From NCBI RefSeq assembly GCF_006540085.1, contig NZ_BJOG01000005.1, forward strand, positions 1 through 64,000: a stretch of DNA of 64,000 nt, given 5' to 3'. Under the pieces are notes generated by a model that worked only from the letters and a program-made list of their open reading frames with translations, was not told the origin of the DNA and did not search any database. This document shows positions 36,672-49,714 of the stretch, piece after piece (position 1 is the stretch's first letter; each line of letters opens with the position of its first letter). The position numbers were made by a program, and so were the translations under genes. The stretch comes from Microbacterium oxydans. GTDB lineage: Bacteria > Actinomycetota > Actinomycetes > Actinomycetales > Microbacteriaceae.

Positions 36672-38372
36672 GTGAGCACGTTCCAGCCCCCGCGCCCGTG
36701 GACCGCCAGCTACGCCGCAGGCGTCCCGGAAGACCTGCCTCCCGTCGACGGATCGCTCGTCGACATCGTCGCCGCCTCGGCACGCGACTATCCGGATGCC
36801 CCCGCCCTGCAGTTCTTCGGCCGCGAGACGACGTACGCCGAGCTGCAGGCCGCCATCGACCGGGCGGCGACGGGCTTGCGAGACCTGGGCGTCCGCGCCG
36901 GCGACCCGGTGGCCATCGTGCTCCCCAACTGTCCGCAGCACATCGTGGCGTTCTACGCCGTGCTCCGACTCGGCGCGGTCGTGGTCGAGCACAACCCGCT
37001 GTACACGCCGCGCGAGCTCCGCAAGCAGTTCGAGGACCACGGCGCGAAGCATGCGATCGTGTGGAACAAGGTCGTCTCCACGGTGCAGGAGTTCCCCGCC
37101 GACCTGGCGGTGACGAACCTCGTCTCCGTCGACGTGACCCGCGCGATGCCCTTCCTCACCCGCTTCGCCCTGCGTCTGCCCGTCGCCAAGGCCAGGGAGT
37201 CCCGCGCAGCGCTCACCGAGAAGGTCCGCGGCACGGTGCTCTGGGACTCGCTGATCGCCGCTGACCCGATTCCGTCGTCGCACCCGACGCCCGCAGCAGA
37301 CGACCTGGCGATCATCCAGTACACCTCAGGCACCACCGGGACGCCGAAGGGTGCCGCGCTCACACACCGCAACCTCCTCGCCAATGCTGCGCAGTCGCAG
37401 GCCTGGGTGCCGTCGATCCAGCGCGGCAAGGGATGCGTCGTGTACGCGGTGCTGCCGATGTTCCACGCATACGGCCTCACGCTCTGTCTGACGTTCGCGA
37501 TGTCGATGGGCGCGCGACTCGTGCTCTTCCCGAAGTTCGATCCCGATCTGGTTCTCGACGTCGTGAAGAAGCATCCCGCGACGTTCCTCCCGCTCGTGCC
37601 ACCGATCGCCGACCGCCTTCTGAGCACTGCCAAGGCCAAGGGTGTGTCGCTCGACGGCATCGAGGTCGCGATCTCCGGGGCCATGGCACTGCCCCACGAG
37701 CTGGTGGTGCCCTTCGAGGAGGCGACCAACGGCTACCTCGTCGAGGGCTACGGCCTGAGCGAGTGCTCGCCCGTACTCATGGCGAACCCCGTCGCCGACA
37801 ACCGCGTGCCCGGCACCGTCGGACTTCCGCTGCCCGGAACCGAATGCCGGGTGGTCGACCCGGAGAACCCCACGGAGGACGTGCCTGCAGGAGCGGCGGG
37901 AGAACTCGTGGTTCGCGGACCGCAGGTCTTCTCCGGGTACTACGGCAAGCCGGAGGAGACGGAGGCCGTGTTCGTCGACGGGTGGTACCGCACGGGCGAC
38001 ATCGTCACGATCGACGAGGCCGGCTTCGTGCGCATCGTCGACCGCATCAAGGAGCTCATCATCACCGGCGGCTTCAACGTCGCCCCCACCGAGGTCGAGA
38101 ATGCGCTGCGCCAGCACCCGCAGGTGGTCGACGCTGCGGTCATCGGACTTCCGAGCGAGCACTCGGGCGAGGAGGTCGTGGCCGCGATCGTCGTCGATCC
38201 GGAGACCGAGGTCGACGTGGAGGCCGTCCGCGAGTTCGCGCGCAGCATCCTGACGCCCTACAAGGTCCCCAGGAGGATCTTCGTGGTCGACGAACTCCCG
38301 AAGTCGCTCATCGGCAAGGTGCTCCGTCGGCAGGTCAAGGAGAAGCTGGTCGCCCTGAACACCGGCTCCTGA
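36672..38372 (+). CDS. Long-chain fatty acyl-CoA ligase (AMP-forming)
   Basis: A 566-residue member of the acyl-adenylate superfamily. The P-loop-like motif is 'IIQYTSGTTGTPKGAALTHR', then 'VEGYGLSECSPVLMANPV', 'GWYRTGDIVTIDEAGFVRIV' and the C-terminal Lys of 'PKSLIGKVLRRQVKEKL'. It activates fatty acids to acyl-CoA for degradation or lipid synthesis. The start GTG 36672 was chosen for its leaderless spacing. The preferred substrate chain length cannot be read from the sequence. Confidence 0.88.
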   Translation: MSTFQPPRPWTASYAAGVPEDLPPVDGSLVDIVAASARDYPDAPALQFFGRETTYAELQAAIDRAATGLRDLGVRAGDPVAIVLPNCPQHIVAFYAVLRLGAVVVEHNPLYTPRELRKQFEDHGAKHAIVWNKVVSTVQEFPADLAVTNLVSVDVTRAMPFLTRFALRLPVAKARESRAALTEKVRGTVLWDSLIAADPIPSSHPTPAADDLAIIQYTSGTTGTPKGAALTHRNLLANAAQSQAWVPSIQRGKGCVVYAVLPMFHAYGLTLCLTFAMSMGARLVLFPKFDPDLVLDVVKKHPATFLPLVPPIADRLLSTAKAKGVSLDGIEVAISGAMALPHELVVPFEEATNGYLVEGYGLSECSPVLMANPVADNRVPGTVGLPLPGTECRVVDPENPTEDVPAGAAGELVVRGPQVFSGYYGKPEETEAVFVDGWYRTGDIVTIDEAGFVRIVDRIKELIITGGFNVAPTEVENALRQHPQVVDAAVIGLPSEHSGEEVVAAIVVDPETEVDVEAVREFARSILTPYKVPRRIFVVDELPKSLIGKVLRRQVKEKLVALNTGS

Positions 38373-38407
38373 GGACGCCCTCACAGGCGGCGAGACGTTC
38401 GGCGCGC

Positions 38408-38413
38408 TACCCT
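38408..38413 (+). promoter_or_regulatory. -10 box (TACCCT) of DEAD-box helicase gene
   Basis: TACCCT ends six bases before GTG 38420. This supports the short start over the much longer open frame that begins inside the ligase gene. Confidence 0.6.
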
Positions 38414-38419
38414 TGGGAA

Positions 38420-40261
38420 GTGACCCCTGAAGATGCAGTGCTGACCGACGCCCCCGAGGACTCCCCCGCGACCCCCGGATTCGAGGAACTCGGAATCACC
38501 GGGCCCGTCCTCAAAGCCATCAAGGACCTCGGCTACGAGACCCCGTCGCCCATCCAGGCGGCCACTATCCCTACCCTCCTCGCCGGGCGCGACGTCGTCG
38601 GCATGGCGCAGACCGGAACCGGCAAGACCGCGGCATTCGCGCTGCCCGTGCTCGAGCGTCTCGATGTCGCGCAGAAGACGCCGCAGGCGCTCGTGCTGGC
38701 TCCGACCCGTGAGCTCGCCCTCCAGGTGTGCGAGGCGTTCGAGTCGTACGCGTCCAAGATGAAGGGTGTTCACGTCCTCCCCGTCTACGGCGGACAGGGC
38801 TACGGCGTGCAGCTCTCGGCTCTGCGCCGCGGGGTGCATGTCATCGTCGGGACACCGGGCCGCATCATGGATCACCTCGCCAAGGGCACACTCGACCTGT
38901 CGCAGCTGCAGTACCTCGTGCTCGACGAGGCCGACGAGATGCTGAAGATGGGCTTCGCCGAGGATGTGGAGCAGATCCTCGCGCAGACACCCGAGGAGAA
39001 GCAGGTCGCGCTGTTCTCCGCCACGATGCCGCCGCAGATCCGCCGCCTCGCGCAGAAGTACCTGCGTGAGCCGGAAGAGATCAGCATCAAGTCGAAGACC
39101 GCGACGGGCACGAACATCACTCAGCGGTACCTCGTGGTCTCGTACGCGCAGAAGGTCGACGCGCTGACCCGCATCCTCGAAGTCGAGAACTTCGACGGCA
39201 TGATCGTCTTCGTCCGCACCAAGAACGAGACCGAGACGCTCGCCGAGAAGCTCCGCGCCCGCGGCTACTCAGCCGCAGCCATCAACGGCGACGTGCCTCA
39301 GGTGCAGCGCGAGCGCAGCGTCAACCAGCTCAAGGACGGAAAGCTCGACATCCTCGTCGCGACCGACGTGGCCGCGCGCGGGCTCGACGTCGAGCGCATC
39401 AGCCACGTCGTGAACTTCGACATCCCCACGGACACCGAGTCCTACGTGCACCGCATCGGTCGCACCGGGCGCGCGGGACGAACGGGCGACGCGATCAGCT
39501 TCATCACCCCGCGCGAGCGCTACCTGCTCAAGCACATCGAGAAGGCGACCCGACAGCAGCCCACTCAGATGCAGCTGCCGAGCACGGAGGACGTGAACAC
39601 CACCCGGTTGACCCGGTTCGACGATGCCATCACCACCGCTCTCTCGGAGACCGGGCGCATCGACGCGTTCCGCGACATCATCGCGCACTACGTCCGTCAT
39701 CATGATGTGCCGGAGAGCGACGTCGCCGCGGCGCTGGCCGTGGTCGCGCAGGGAGACAAGCCTCTGCTCCTCGATCCCGCCAACGATGCGCTCACCAGGG
39801 CCGTCGAGGCGGACAACCGGCCGCAGCGGGAGCGCCCCGCTCGTGACGCGCGCGAGCCTCGGGGCGAACGCCGCAGCCGTGGCGACTACACCGCCTATCG
39901 CATCGAGGTCGGCAGGCGTCACCGTGTCGAGCCGCGCCAGATCGTCGGCGCCCTCGCCAACGAGGGCGGCCTGGGCCGTGACGACTTCGGGGCGATCAAC
40001 ATCCGCCCCGACTTCTCGACCGTCGAGCTCCCGTCGAACATGGATCCCGCCGTGCTCGACAAGCTCCGCGACACCCGCATCTCGGGTCGCCTCATCGAGA
40101 TCAAGCCCGACCGCGGTCCTGGCGCTCGACGTAGCGGCCCTCGCGAGGATCGTCCCTCCGGCGGTCGCGGTGACCGTTTCGATCGTCGTGACCGTGACGA
40201 GCGCCCTGCGCGCGAAAGCCGGGACGAGAAGCCCTTCCGCAAGCCGCGCCACAAGAGCTGA
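38420..40261 (+). CDS. DEAD-box RNA helicase (DeaD/CsdA-like)
   Basis: A 613-residue ATP-dependent RNA helicase. Motifs in order are Q-motif 'LGYETPSPIQAATIP', Walker A 'AQTGTGKT', 'PTRELALQ', DEAD as 'VLDEADEM', 'SATMPP', 'ARGLDVERI' and 'HRIGRTGRAGR'. The C-terminus has a DbpA-type RNA-binding domain ('YRIEVGRRHRVEPRQIVGAL' through 'NIRPDFSTVELPS') and a basic Arg/Asp tail. It probably unwinds structured mRNA or rRNA during ribosome assembly and cold growth. Confidence 0.92.
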   Translation: MTPEDAVLTDAPEDSPATPGFEELGITGPVLKAIKDLGYETPSPIQAATIPTLLAGRDVVGMAQTGTGKTAAFALPVLERLDVAQKTPQALVLAPTRELALQVCEAFESYASKMKGVHVLPVYGGQGYGVQLSALRRGVHVIVGTPGRIMDHLAKGTLDLSQLQYLVLDEADEMLKMGFAEDVEQILAQTPEEKQVALFSATMPPQIRRLAQKYLREPEEISIKSKTATGTNITQRYLVVSYAQKVDALTRILEVENFDGMIVFVRTKNETETLAEKLRARGYSAAAINGDVPQVQRERSVNQLKDGKLDILVATDVAARGLDVERISHVVNFDIPTDTESYVHRIGRTGRAGRTGDAISFITPRERYLLKHIEKATRQQPTQMQLPSTEDVNTTRLTRFDDAITTALSETGRIDAFRDIIAHYVRHHDVPESDVAAALAVVAQGDKPLLLDPANDALTRAVEADNRPQRERPARDAREPRGERRSRGDYTAYRIEVGRRHRVEPRQIVGALANEGGLGRDDFGAINIRPDFSTVELPSNMDPAVLDKLRDTRISGRLIEIKPDRGPGARRSGPREDRPSGGRGDRFDRRDRDERPARESRDEKPFRKPRHKS

Positions 40262-40284
40262 CGGCGGGTCGCGCGCGGCGGTGT

Positions 40285-43094
<2,810 letters not shown>

Positions 43095-43120
43095 CGAGCG
43101 GGTGCGGACACCGGAGGAGG

Positions 43121-44218
43121 CTACGCGCCGACAGGGACCGCGGACACCGTGGTGTCGATCGTGAACTGTCCGAGCACCCGCGTCCCGATGTAGAGCACGG
43201 CGGTCTGTCCCGGCGCGACGCCGTCCAACGCGACCTCGGGCGTCACGCGCACGCCGCCTTCGGAGATCTCGGCCCTCGCAGGGACCGGCTCGGCGTGCGC
43301 TCGGATCTGCACGTGGCACTCGAACGAGGACTCCGTGGGTGCGGCACCGGCCCAGCTGAACCGCTCTCCGGCGATCTCGGCGATCGCGAGGGCCTCCTTG
43401 GGGCCGACGACCACCGTGTTCGAGACCGGTCGCACCTCGAGGACGAAGCGCGGCTTGCCGTCTGCCGCGGGAACGCCGAGCTTGAGCCCGCGTCGCTGTC
43501 CGACGGTGAAGGCATGCGCGCCCTCGTGCGATCCGACGACCTCACCCGCACGATCGACGATCTCGCCGGTGGCCGTGCCGACCTTCTCGGCGAGCCAGCC
43601 GCGCGTGTCCCCATCGGGAATGAAGCAGATGTCGTGGCTGTCCGGCTTCTGCGCGACGCTCAGGCCGCGTGCTTCGGCCTCTGCGCGGACGACGGCCTTC
43701 GTGGGCGTCGTGCCGAGCGGGAAGTAGGTGTGCGCCAGCTGTTCGGCCGTGAGGACGCCGAGCACATAGGACTGGTCCTTGGCGTTGTCCGACGCCCGGT
43801 GCAGCTCGAGGCCGTCCTCGCCGTCGACCAGAGTGGCGTAATGCCCCGTGCACACCGCGTCGAAGCCCAACTCGATCGCACGCTCCAGAAGGGCGGCGAA
43901 CTTGATCTTCTCGTTGCAGCGCATGCAGGGATTCGGGGTGCGGCCTGCCTGGTACTCCGAGATGAAGTCCTCGATCACATCGTCTCGGAACCGCTCGGAG
44001 AAATCCCAGACGTAGAACGGGATGCCGAGCACGTCGGCTGCACGACGCGCGTCGAGGGCATCCTCGATCGTGCAGCATCCTCGACTGCCGGTGCGCAGTG
44101 TTCCGCCCGCCCGGGAGAGCGCGAGATGCACGCCGACCACGTCGTGCCCCGCCTCCACGGCCCTGGCTGCCGCGACGGCGGAGTCGACTCCACCGCTCAT
44201 CGCCGCAAGGATCCGCAT
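43121..44218 (-). CDS. mnmA: tRNA 2-thiouridylase MnmA
   Basis: A 365-residue enzyme that thiolates U34 of tRNAs for Lys, Glu and Gln. The PP-loop '[16 protein letters not shown]' (SGGVDS, residues 8-13) adenylates the base. The catalytic Cys residues lie in '[14 protein letters not shown]' (about residue 97) and '[13 protein letters not shown]' (about residue 200). The C-terminal beta-barrel is present. The sulfur donor is probably the cysteine desulfurase encoded just upstream. Confidence 0.95.
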   Translation of the reverse strand: MRILAAMSGGVDSAVAAARAVEAGHDVVGVHLALSRAGGTLRTGSRGCCTIEDALDARRAADVLGIPFYVWDFSERFRDDVIEDFISEYQAGRTPNPCMRCNEKIKFAALLERAIELGFDAVCTGHYATLVDGEDGLELHRASDNAKDQSYVLGVLTAEQLAHTYFPLGTTPTKAVVRAEAEARGLSVAQKPDSHDICFIPDGDTRGWLAEKVGTATGEIVDRAGEVVGSHEGAHAFTVGQRRGLKLGVPAADGKPRFVLEVRPVSNTVVVGPKEALAIAEIAGERFSWAGAAPTESSFECHVQIRAHAEPVPARAEISEGGVRVTPEVALDGVAPGQTAVLYIGTRVLGQFTIDTTVSAVPVGA

Positions 44219-44224
44219 ACGACC

Positions 44225-44230
44225 AGTCTA
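44225..44230 (-). promoter_or_regulatory. -10 box (TAGACT) of mnmA
   Basis: TAGACT ends six bases before the mnmA ATG. It overlaps the last bases of the cysteine desulfurase gene, so mnmA can also be made from its own leaderless message. Confidence 0.6.
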
Positions 44231-45403
44231 CGAGCGTGCGGCTGTGCCGGCGCCGGATGCGCGCGTGTACGCCTCGGCGATCGCACCGAGCACGGCATCG
44301 ACGTCGCTCTCGGTCGATGTCCGCCCGAGCGAGAAGCGCAGCACGCTGCGGGCGTCGCGCTCCGGGCGTCCCATCGCCATCACGACATGCGAAGGTTCGG
44401 CCACGCCCGCCTGGCAGGCTGATCCGGTCGACGCCGCCACCCCTGCGACGTCGAGCAGGAACAGCAGGCTCTCCCCCACCGCACCCGGGAACAGCATGTG
44501 CGCGTTGCCGGGAAGACGGTCGGTCGGGTCGCCCAGGAGCTCGGCCGTCGGCACCGCGGCAACGATCCCGGCCACGAGGCGGTCGCGCAGCGCACTGAGA
44601 CGCGCAGCCTCGTCCTGTCGTTCGTGCTCCGCGAGTTCGAGAGCCACGGCGAGGGCGGCGGCTCCGGCGACATCCTGTGTGCCGGCGCGCAGGCCTCGTT
44701 GCTGGGCTCCCCCGCGTAGCAACGCCGTGAGCCGGGCGGAGCGGGCGGTGACGAGCACCCCGACCCCCACCGGTGCGCCGATCTTGTGACCGGCGAGGCT
44801 CATCGCGACGAGCCCGACCCCGCTGTCCGCCTCTCCTCGAAGGCCTCGGAACGACAAGGGCAGGTGGCCGAGCGCAGCGACCGCGTCGAGGTGGAGGGGA
44901 ACTCCGGCACCGGCGGACCCTGCCGCAAGCGACCGTGCGTCGTTGATCGTCCCGGCCTCGTTGTTCGCCACCAGCGCCGTGGCGAGGGCAGCTCCGGGAA
45001 GAGCCTCGGCGAAGCGCTCCGGGACGATGCGCGCCGAGGGCGAGACCGGCACCTGTCGCACCTCCGCCCCCTCATCGAGGAGCGCTGCGACGGTGTCCGT
45101 GGTCGCGTGGTGCTCGGCGTCAGGCATCACGATCGCCGACGTCCCCGTGGGCCGGGCGCGCCACAAACCCTGCAACGCCAGGTTGATCGATTCGGTGCCG
45201 CCTGAGGTGAACACGATCTCGATCGGGTCGGCCTCCAGCACCGCCGCCACGCGCTCACGGGACTCTTCGAGAAGCCGTCGTGCGTCCTGGCCGGCGCCAT
45301 GAGTCGAGGAGGCGTTGCCCACCGTCTCCGACGCTGCCAGCCACGCCTCACGCGCTTCGGGGCGCAGGGGCGTGGTCGCCGCGTGGTCGAGATAGTGCCG
45401 CAT
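44228..45403 (-). CDS. Cysteine desulfurase, NifS/IscS-like
   Basis: A 391-residue PLP enzyme that takes sulfur from cysteine. The PLP Lys is in 'MSLAGHKIGAPVGVGVL' and the sulfur-carrying Cys loop is 'STGSACQAGVAEPSHVVMAMG'-like (SGSAC). The N-terminal 'YLDHAATTPLRPEAREAW' is typical. Gene order with mnmA suggests that it supplies sulfur for tRNA thiolation. It may also serve Fe-S assembly. Confidence 0.92.
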   Translation of the reverse strand: MRHYLDHAATTPLRPEAREAWLAASETVGNASSTHGAGQDARRLLEESRERVAAVLEADPIEIVFTSGGTESINLALQGLWRARPTGTSAIVMPDAEHHATTDTVAALLDEGAEVRQVPVSPSARIVPERFAEALPGAALATALVANNEAGTINDARSLAAGSAGAGVPLHLDAVAALGHLPLSFRGLRGEADSGVGLVAMSLAGHKIGAPVGVGVLVTARSARLTALLRGGAQQRGLRAGTQDVAGAAALAVALELAEHERQDEAARLSALRDRLVAGIVAAVPTAELLGDPTDRLPGNAHMLFPGAVGESLLFLLDVAGVAASTGSACQAGVAEPSHVVMAMGRPERDARSVLRFSLGRTSTESDVDAVLGAIAEAYTRASGAGTAARS

Positions 45404-45491
45404 CCTTCGATTCTCTCGCGAAACCGTCGGGAGAGGGCCTTCGCGCCTGGGACCGGGTCCTCCTTGTCATGAGACGGCAACACATCACGCC

Positions 45492-45497
45492 TAATGT
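45492..45497 (+). promoter_or_regulatory. -10 box (TAATGT) of glgX
   Basis: TAATGT ends six bases before ATG 45504. Confidence 0.6.
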
Positions 45498-45503
45498 GTA
45501 CTC

Positions 45504-47576
45504 ATGCCCGCGTCCCGAGACCTCACCGCGCCCGGCGGCCCCGTCCTCGACAACCTCGGCGTCCGTCTGCACGACGGTGTCGGCACACTGCGTGTCTGGT
45601 CGCAGAACGCCTCATCCGTCGAACTGGTCGTCTTCGACGCGACCGATCTCGACTGGGCGACCGATCAAGTGGCGCTCGAGCGGCTGCCAGGGGGGATCTG
45701 GGAAGTCACGACGGAGATGCTCCAGCCGGGAGTTCGCTACGCGATCCGCGTCAGCGGCCCACACGGCCCGGGCAACACCTTCAACCCGGAGACCCTGCTG
45801 CTGGACCCCTACGCTCGCGGCCTCGCGCAAGGAGACGGGTACGAGGAATGGCGCTCGGTCGTCATCGTCGACGGTTTCGACTGGGGCGACTCGCAGAAGC
45901 CGCGCGTGCCCCTGGACCGCACCGTGATCTACGAAGGTCACGTCAAGGGGCTCACGAAGCGTCACCCGGACGTCCCACCCGCGCTGCACGGCACCTACGC
46001 CGGTCTCGCGCACCCCGCGATGATCGAGTACTTCCACGAGCTGGGCATCACTTCGATCGAGCTGCTGCCTGTGCACGCCTTCGTGCCGGAACCACGACTC
46101 CTCGAACGCGGACTCACGAACTACTGGGGCTACAACACCCTGAACTTCTTCACTCCGCACACCGCCTACGCGACGGAGGAGGCTCGGAAGGCGGGCCCCG
46201 AAGCCGTACTGGCCGAGTTCAAGGGCATGGTGCGGCTGCTGCACGAGGCGGGGCTCGAAGTGATCCTCGACGTCGTGTACAACCACACCTCGGAGGAGGG
46301 TATCGGCGGCCCCAGATCGAGCCTGCGGGGCATCGACAACGCGAGCTACTACCGTCAGGACGAGTCCGGAATCTACATCGACACCACGGGCTGCGGCAAC
46401 ACCCTCAACACATCGACCGCTGCGGGCGCGAGACTCGTGCTGGACTCGCTGCGCTACTGGGCGCAGGAGATGCAGATCGACGGGTTCCGCTTCGACCTCG
46501 CCACCGCCATCGCGCGAGACGAGACGCACGCCTACTCGCCGGAGCACCCGCTCCTCGCCGCCATCGCGGATGATCCCGTCCTCGCAGACGCCAAGCTCAT
46601 CGCCGAACCCTGGGATGTGGGCCTCGGTGGCTGGCAGACGGGGAACTTCCCCGCCGGCTGGCATGAATGGAACGACCGCTATCGCGACAGAGTGCGCAAC
46701 TTCTGGTTGAGTGACATCGACTACGCGCGCCGCGCGTCCGCACCGGTCGGCATCGGCGGGTTCGCGACCCGCCTCGCCGGATCCTCCAACACGTTCAGCG
46801 AAGACCGCGGCCCGCTCGCCAGCGTGAACTTCGTGACCGCCCACGATGGATTCACCCTGCATGATCTCGTCTCCTACGACGTGAAGCACAACGAGGCGAA
46901 CGGCGAGCACAACCGCGACGGCGCCGATATGAACCGCGCCTTCAACCACGGCGTCGAGGGCCCCACCGACGACCCGGCGATCCTCGCCGCCCGCCGCAAG
47001 GCGATGCGGAACCTCTTGGGGACCCTTCTGCTCTCTGCAGGTATCCCGATGCTCACTGCCGGCGATGAAGTGGGCCGCACCCAGCGAGGCAACAACAACG
47101 CCTACGCTCAGGACTCCGTGCTCACCTGGCTCGGCTGGGAGTTCGAGCCGTGGCAAGAGGACCTGCGCGCCCACGTCTCGCGCCTGATCCGCCTTCGTCA
47201 GGAGAACCCCGCACTGCGCCCCAGCCGCTATGCGCGACTCGGCGAGCACATTCCCAATGCCTCGGTGATGGACTGGTACGACCAGAACGGCGAGACGATG
47301 GAACAGGAGCAATGGGCCGACCCCGGCAACAGAACGCTGCAGTACGTCGCCGCCTCCACGCCTGATACCGAGGCGCACAACCGCATCCTGCTCATCGTGC
47401 ACGGAACCGAGTCCCCCGTGGATGTCCGTCTCCCCGAGGAGATCGATGGAGCGACGCGCTTCGTCTCGCTGTGGTCGAGCGCGCAGGAACGTCCCTCTGA
47501 CGACGCCGAGGTCTTCGCACCCGGCGATGTCCTTCCGGTGTCCGGCACGTCGATGAGGCTTTTCCGCGTGGAATGA
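45504..47576 (+). CDS. glgX: Glycogen debranching enzyme GlgX-type
   Basis: A 690-residue GH13 isoamylase-type enzyme that cuts alpha-1,6 branches. An N-terminal carbohydrate-binding module is followed by the catalytic barrel with 'VILDVVYNHTSE', nucleophile region 'IDGFRFDLATAIARDE', acid/base region 'AKLIAEPWDVGLGGW', and 'FVTAHDGFTLHDLVSYD'. It heads the glgX-glgE-glgB set. The start ATG 45504 matches a leaderless promoter. Confidence 0.92.
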   Translation: MPASRDLTAPGGPVLDNLGVRLHDGVGTLRVWSQNASSVELVVFDATDLDWATDQVALERLPGGIWEVTTEMLQPGVRYAIRVSGPHGPGNTFNPETLLLDPYARGLAQGDGYEEWRSVVIVDGFDWGDSQKPRVPLDRTVIYEGHVKGLTKRHPDVPPALHGTYAGLAHPAMIEYFHELGITSIELLPVHAFVPEPRLLERGLTNYWGYNTLNFFTPHTAYATEEARKAGPEAVLAEFKGMVRLLHEAGLEVILDVVYNHTSEEGIGGPRSSLRGIDNASYYRQDESGIYIDTTGCGNTLNTSTAAGARLVLDSLRYWAQEMQIDGFRFDLATAIARDETHAYSPEHPLLAAIADDPVLADAKLIAEPWDVGLGGWQTGNFPAGWHEWNDRYRDRVRNFWLSDIDYARRASAPVGIGGFATRLAGSSNTFSEDRGPLASVNFVTAHDGFTLHDLVSYDVKHNEANGEHNRDGADMNRAFNHGVEGPTDDPAILAARRKAMRNLLGTLLLSAGIPMLTAGDEVGRTQRGNNNAYAQDSVLTWLGWEFEPWQEDLRAHVSRLIRLRQENPALRPSRYARLGEHIPNASVMDWYDQNGETMEQEQWADPGNRTLQYVAASTPDTEAHNRILLIVHGTESPVDVRLPEEIDGATRFVSLWSSAQERPSDDAEVFAPGDVLPVSGTSMRLFRVE

Positions 47577-47629
47577 GTCCGGCGGCCGACGCACCATCCT
47601 GCGCGCTACCCGCCACCACGTCCGCGCGG

Positions 47630-47635
47630 TACATT
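47630..47635 (+). promoter_or_regulatory. -10 box (TACATT) of glgE
   Basis: TACATT ends six bases before the in-frame GTG 47642, which decides the start of glgE. Confidence 0.6.
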
Positions 47636-47641
47636 CGGGAG

Positions 47642-49714
47642 GTGGCTGCTCGTGCTGGTACTCGGTCCTCGGCTCTTCGGAGCCCCGCTCAGATCCCGGC
47701 GCGCGCCGCGGACGGAGCAGATGCTCCCGGCTCGTTGCGGACGACGCGTATCCCGCTCCTCGAGCCTGCGCCCACCGTCCCTGGCGGGTTCACTCCGAAG
47801 GCCTTCGTCGGCGAGGTCGTCCCGTTCCGGGTGGTCGCGTTCCGAGAGGGGCACGACATCATCGGCGTGCATGTCCGCCTCACATCGCCCTCCGGCGAAG
47901 AGAGCCTGCATCGCCTCACGCCGCGCGATGACGGCACCGACGCGTGGGTGGCGGAGATCGCGCTCGACGAGCAGGGCTCCTGGAGCTACCGGTTCGAAGC
48001 CTTCTCCGACGACTTCGCGACCTGGGCCCACGCCGCCGCGCTGAAGGTGGCGGCCGGCGTCGACGTCCCGGTCATGGCGGCGCTCGGCGCCGATCTCCTC
48101 ACCACCGCCGCCGCTGAGAAGGACCGTCCTGCAGCGCAGCGGAGACGACTGGCCGCTGATGCCCTCTCGCTCCGCAACGGAGATGCCGCGACGACCATCG
48201 CCCTTTCGACGGATGCAGAGCTCGCACAGATCTTCCGAGAGCGTCCTGTCACGTCGCTGCGCTCCGTCACACTCCCCCAGATGCTGGACGTCGACCGGCG
48301 CGCCGCGGGTGTCGGCGCCTGGTACGAGTTCTTCCCGCGCTCCGAGGGCGCCAGACGCCTCAAGGACGGTACGGTCAGGAGCGGTACGTTCCGTACGGCG
48401 ACACGACGGCTGCCCGAGGTCGCAGCCATGGGGTTCGACGTCGTCTACCTGGTCCCCATCCATCCGATCGGCACGACCAACCGCAAGGGCCGCAACAACA
48501 CCCTCACGGCCGAACCGGGAGACCCGGGCTCCCCGTACGCGATCGGCGCAGCGGAGGGCGGACACGACGCCATCCATCCGGACCTCGGCTCGGCCCAGGA
48601 TTTCCGCGCCTTCGTGCGTGCAGCCCGGAAGGAGGGCCTGGAAGTCGCTCTCGATCTCGCGCTGCAAGCCTCTCCCGACCACCCGTGGGTGCAGGAGCAT
48701 CCTGAGTGGTTCACGACCCTCCCCGACGGGACGATCGCCTACGCCGAGAACCCGCCGAAGAAGTACCAGGACATCTACCCGCTCAACTTCGACAATGATC
48801 CCGCGGGCATCTACGCCGAGATGCTGCGCATCGTGCAGCACTGGGTTGCGCAGGGCGTGAAGATCTTCCGCGTCGACAACCCGCACACCAAGCCGCTCCA
48901 GTTCTGGGAGTGGCTCATCGCCGAGGTGAATGCGGCCGACCCCGACGTCATCTTCCTGGCTGAGGCGTTCACACGCCCGGCGGTCATGCGCGCGCTCGCC
49001 GCCGTGGGCTTCCAGCAGAGCTACAGCTACTTCACGTGGCGCAACACGAAGGCGGAGCTCGAGGAGTTCCTGACGTCGGTGTCGCAGGAGACCTCCGACT
49101 ACATGCGTCCGAACCTGTTCGTGAACACGCATGACATCCTCACCGAGTACCTGCAGTTCGGCGGCAGGGCGGCCTACCGTATCCGGGCCTGCATCGCGGC
49201 GACGGCCGGCCCCGTCTACGGCGTGTACGCCGGATACGAGCTGTTCGAGAACGTCGCCAGGCCCGGCTCGGAAGAGAACATCGACAACGAGAAGTACGAG
49301 TTCAAGTTCCGCGACTGGGCGGGAGCCGAAGCCAGAGGCGAATCGCTCGCTCCCCTCCTGCGCAGACTCAACGCTATCCGGGAGGCACACCCGGCGCTGC
49401 AGCAGCTTCGCAACTTCCGGGTGCACTGGAGCGACGACGACGCCGTCCTCGTCTACAGCAAGCACCTTGCTGCCGAGTTCACCGGTACCGGACGCCCGGA
49501 CACCATCATCGTGGTCGCCAACGTCGATCCGCACTCGGTTCGCGAGACGACCGTGCACCTCGACACGACGCAATGGGGAACCCCGCTGGGGGAAGCCTTC
49601 GAGGTGGAGGATCTCCTCACCGGAGCGATCTGGACCTGGAGCGACCACAACTACGTACGACTCGACGCGTTCGCCGAGCCGGTGCACATCCTGAAGGTGA
49701 GGGAGCGATCATGA
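47642..49714 (+). CDS. glgE: Maltosyltransferase GlgE
   Basis: A 690-residue GH13 enzyme that adds maltose units from maltose-1-phosphate to alpha-glucan. The catalytic features are 'IFRVDNPHTKPLQFWEWL' (nucleophile Asp in RVDNPHTK), 'DVIFLAEAFTRPAVM' (acid/base Glu) and 'FVNTHDILTEYLQFGG'. The N-terminal Ig-like domain 'PKAFVGEVVPFRVVAFREG' matches the GlgE family. The length is close to the known 660-700. The start GTG 47642 is preferred over ATG 47573 because of the leaderless signal. It overlaps glgB by four bases. Confidence 0.93.
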   Translation: MAARAGTRSSALRSPAQIPARAADGADAPGSLRTTRIPLLEPAPTVPGGFTPKAFVGEVVPFRVVAFREGHDIIGVHVRLTSPSGEESLHRLTPRDDGTDAWVAEIALDEQGSWSYRFEAFSDDFATWAHAAALKVAAGVDVPVMAALGADLLTTAAAEKDRPAAQRRRLAADALSLRNGDAATTIALSTDAELAQIFRERPVTSLRSVTLPQMLDVDRRAAGVGAWYEFFPRSEGARRLKDGTVRSGTFRTATRRLPEVAAMGFDVVYLVPIHPIGTTNRKGRNNTLTAEPGDPGSPYAIGAAEGGHDAIHPDLGSAQDFRAFVRAARKEGLEVALDLALQASPDHPWVQEHPEWFTTLPDGTIAYAENPPKKYQDIYPLNFDNDPAGIYAEMLRIVQHWVAQGVKIFRVDNPHTKPLQFWEWLIAEVNAADPDVIFLAEAFTRPAVMRALAAVGFQQSYSYFTWRNTKAELEEFLTSVSQETSDYMRPNLFVNTHDILTEYLQFGGRAAYRIRACIAATAGPVYGVYAGYELFENVARPGSEENIDNEKYEFKFRDWAGAEARGESLAPLLRRLNAIREAHPALQQLRNFRVHWSDDDAVLVYSKHLAAEFTGTGRPDTIIVVANVDPHSVRETTVHLDTTQWGTPLGEAFEVEDLLTGAIWTWSDHNYVRLDAFAEPVHILKVRERS

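Noticed and set aside
37433..38419. A 329-codon upstream extension of the DEAD-box helicase frame
   Set aside because: It lies entirely in another frame of the acyl-CoA ligase gene, is Arg-rich shadow sequence, and a leaderless promoter marks the real start at 38420.
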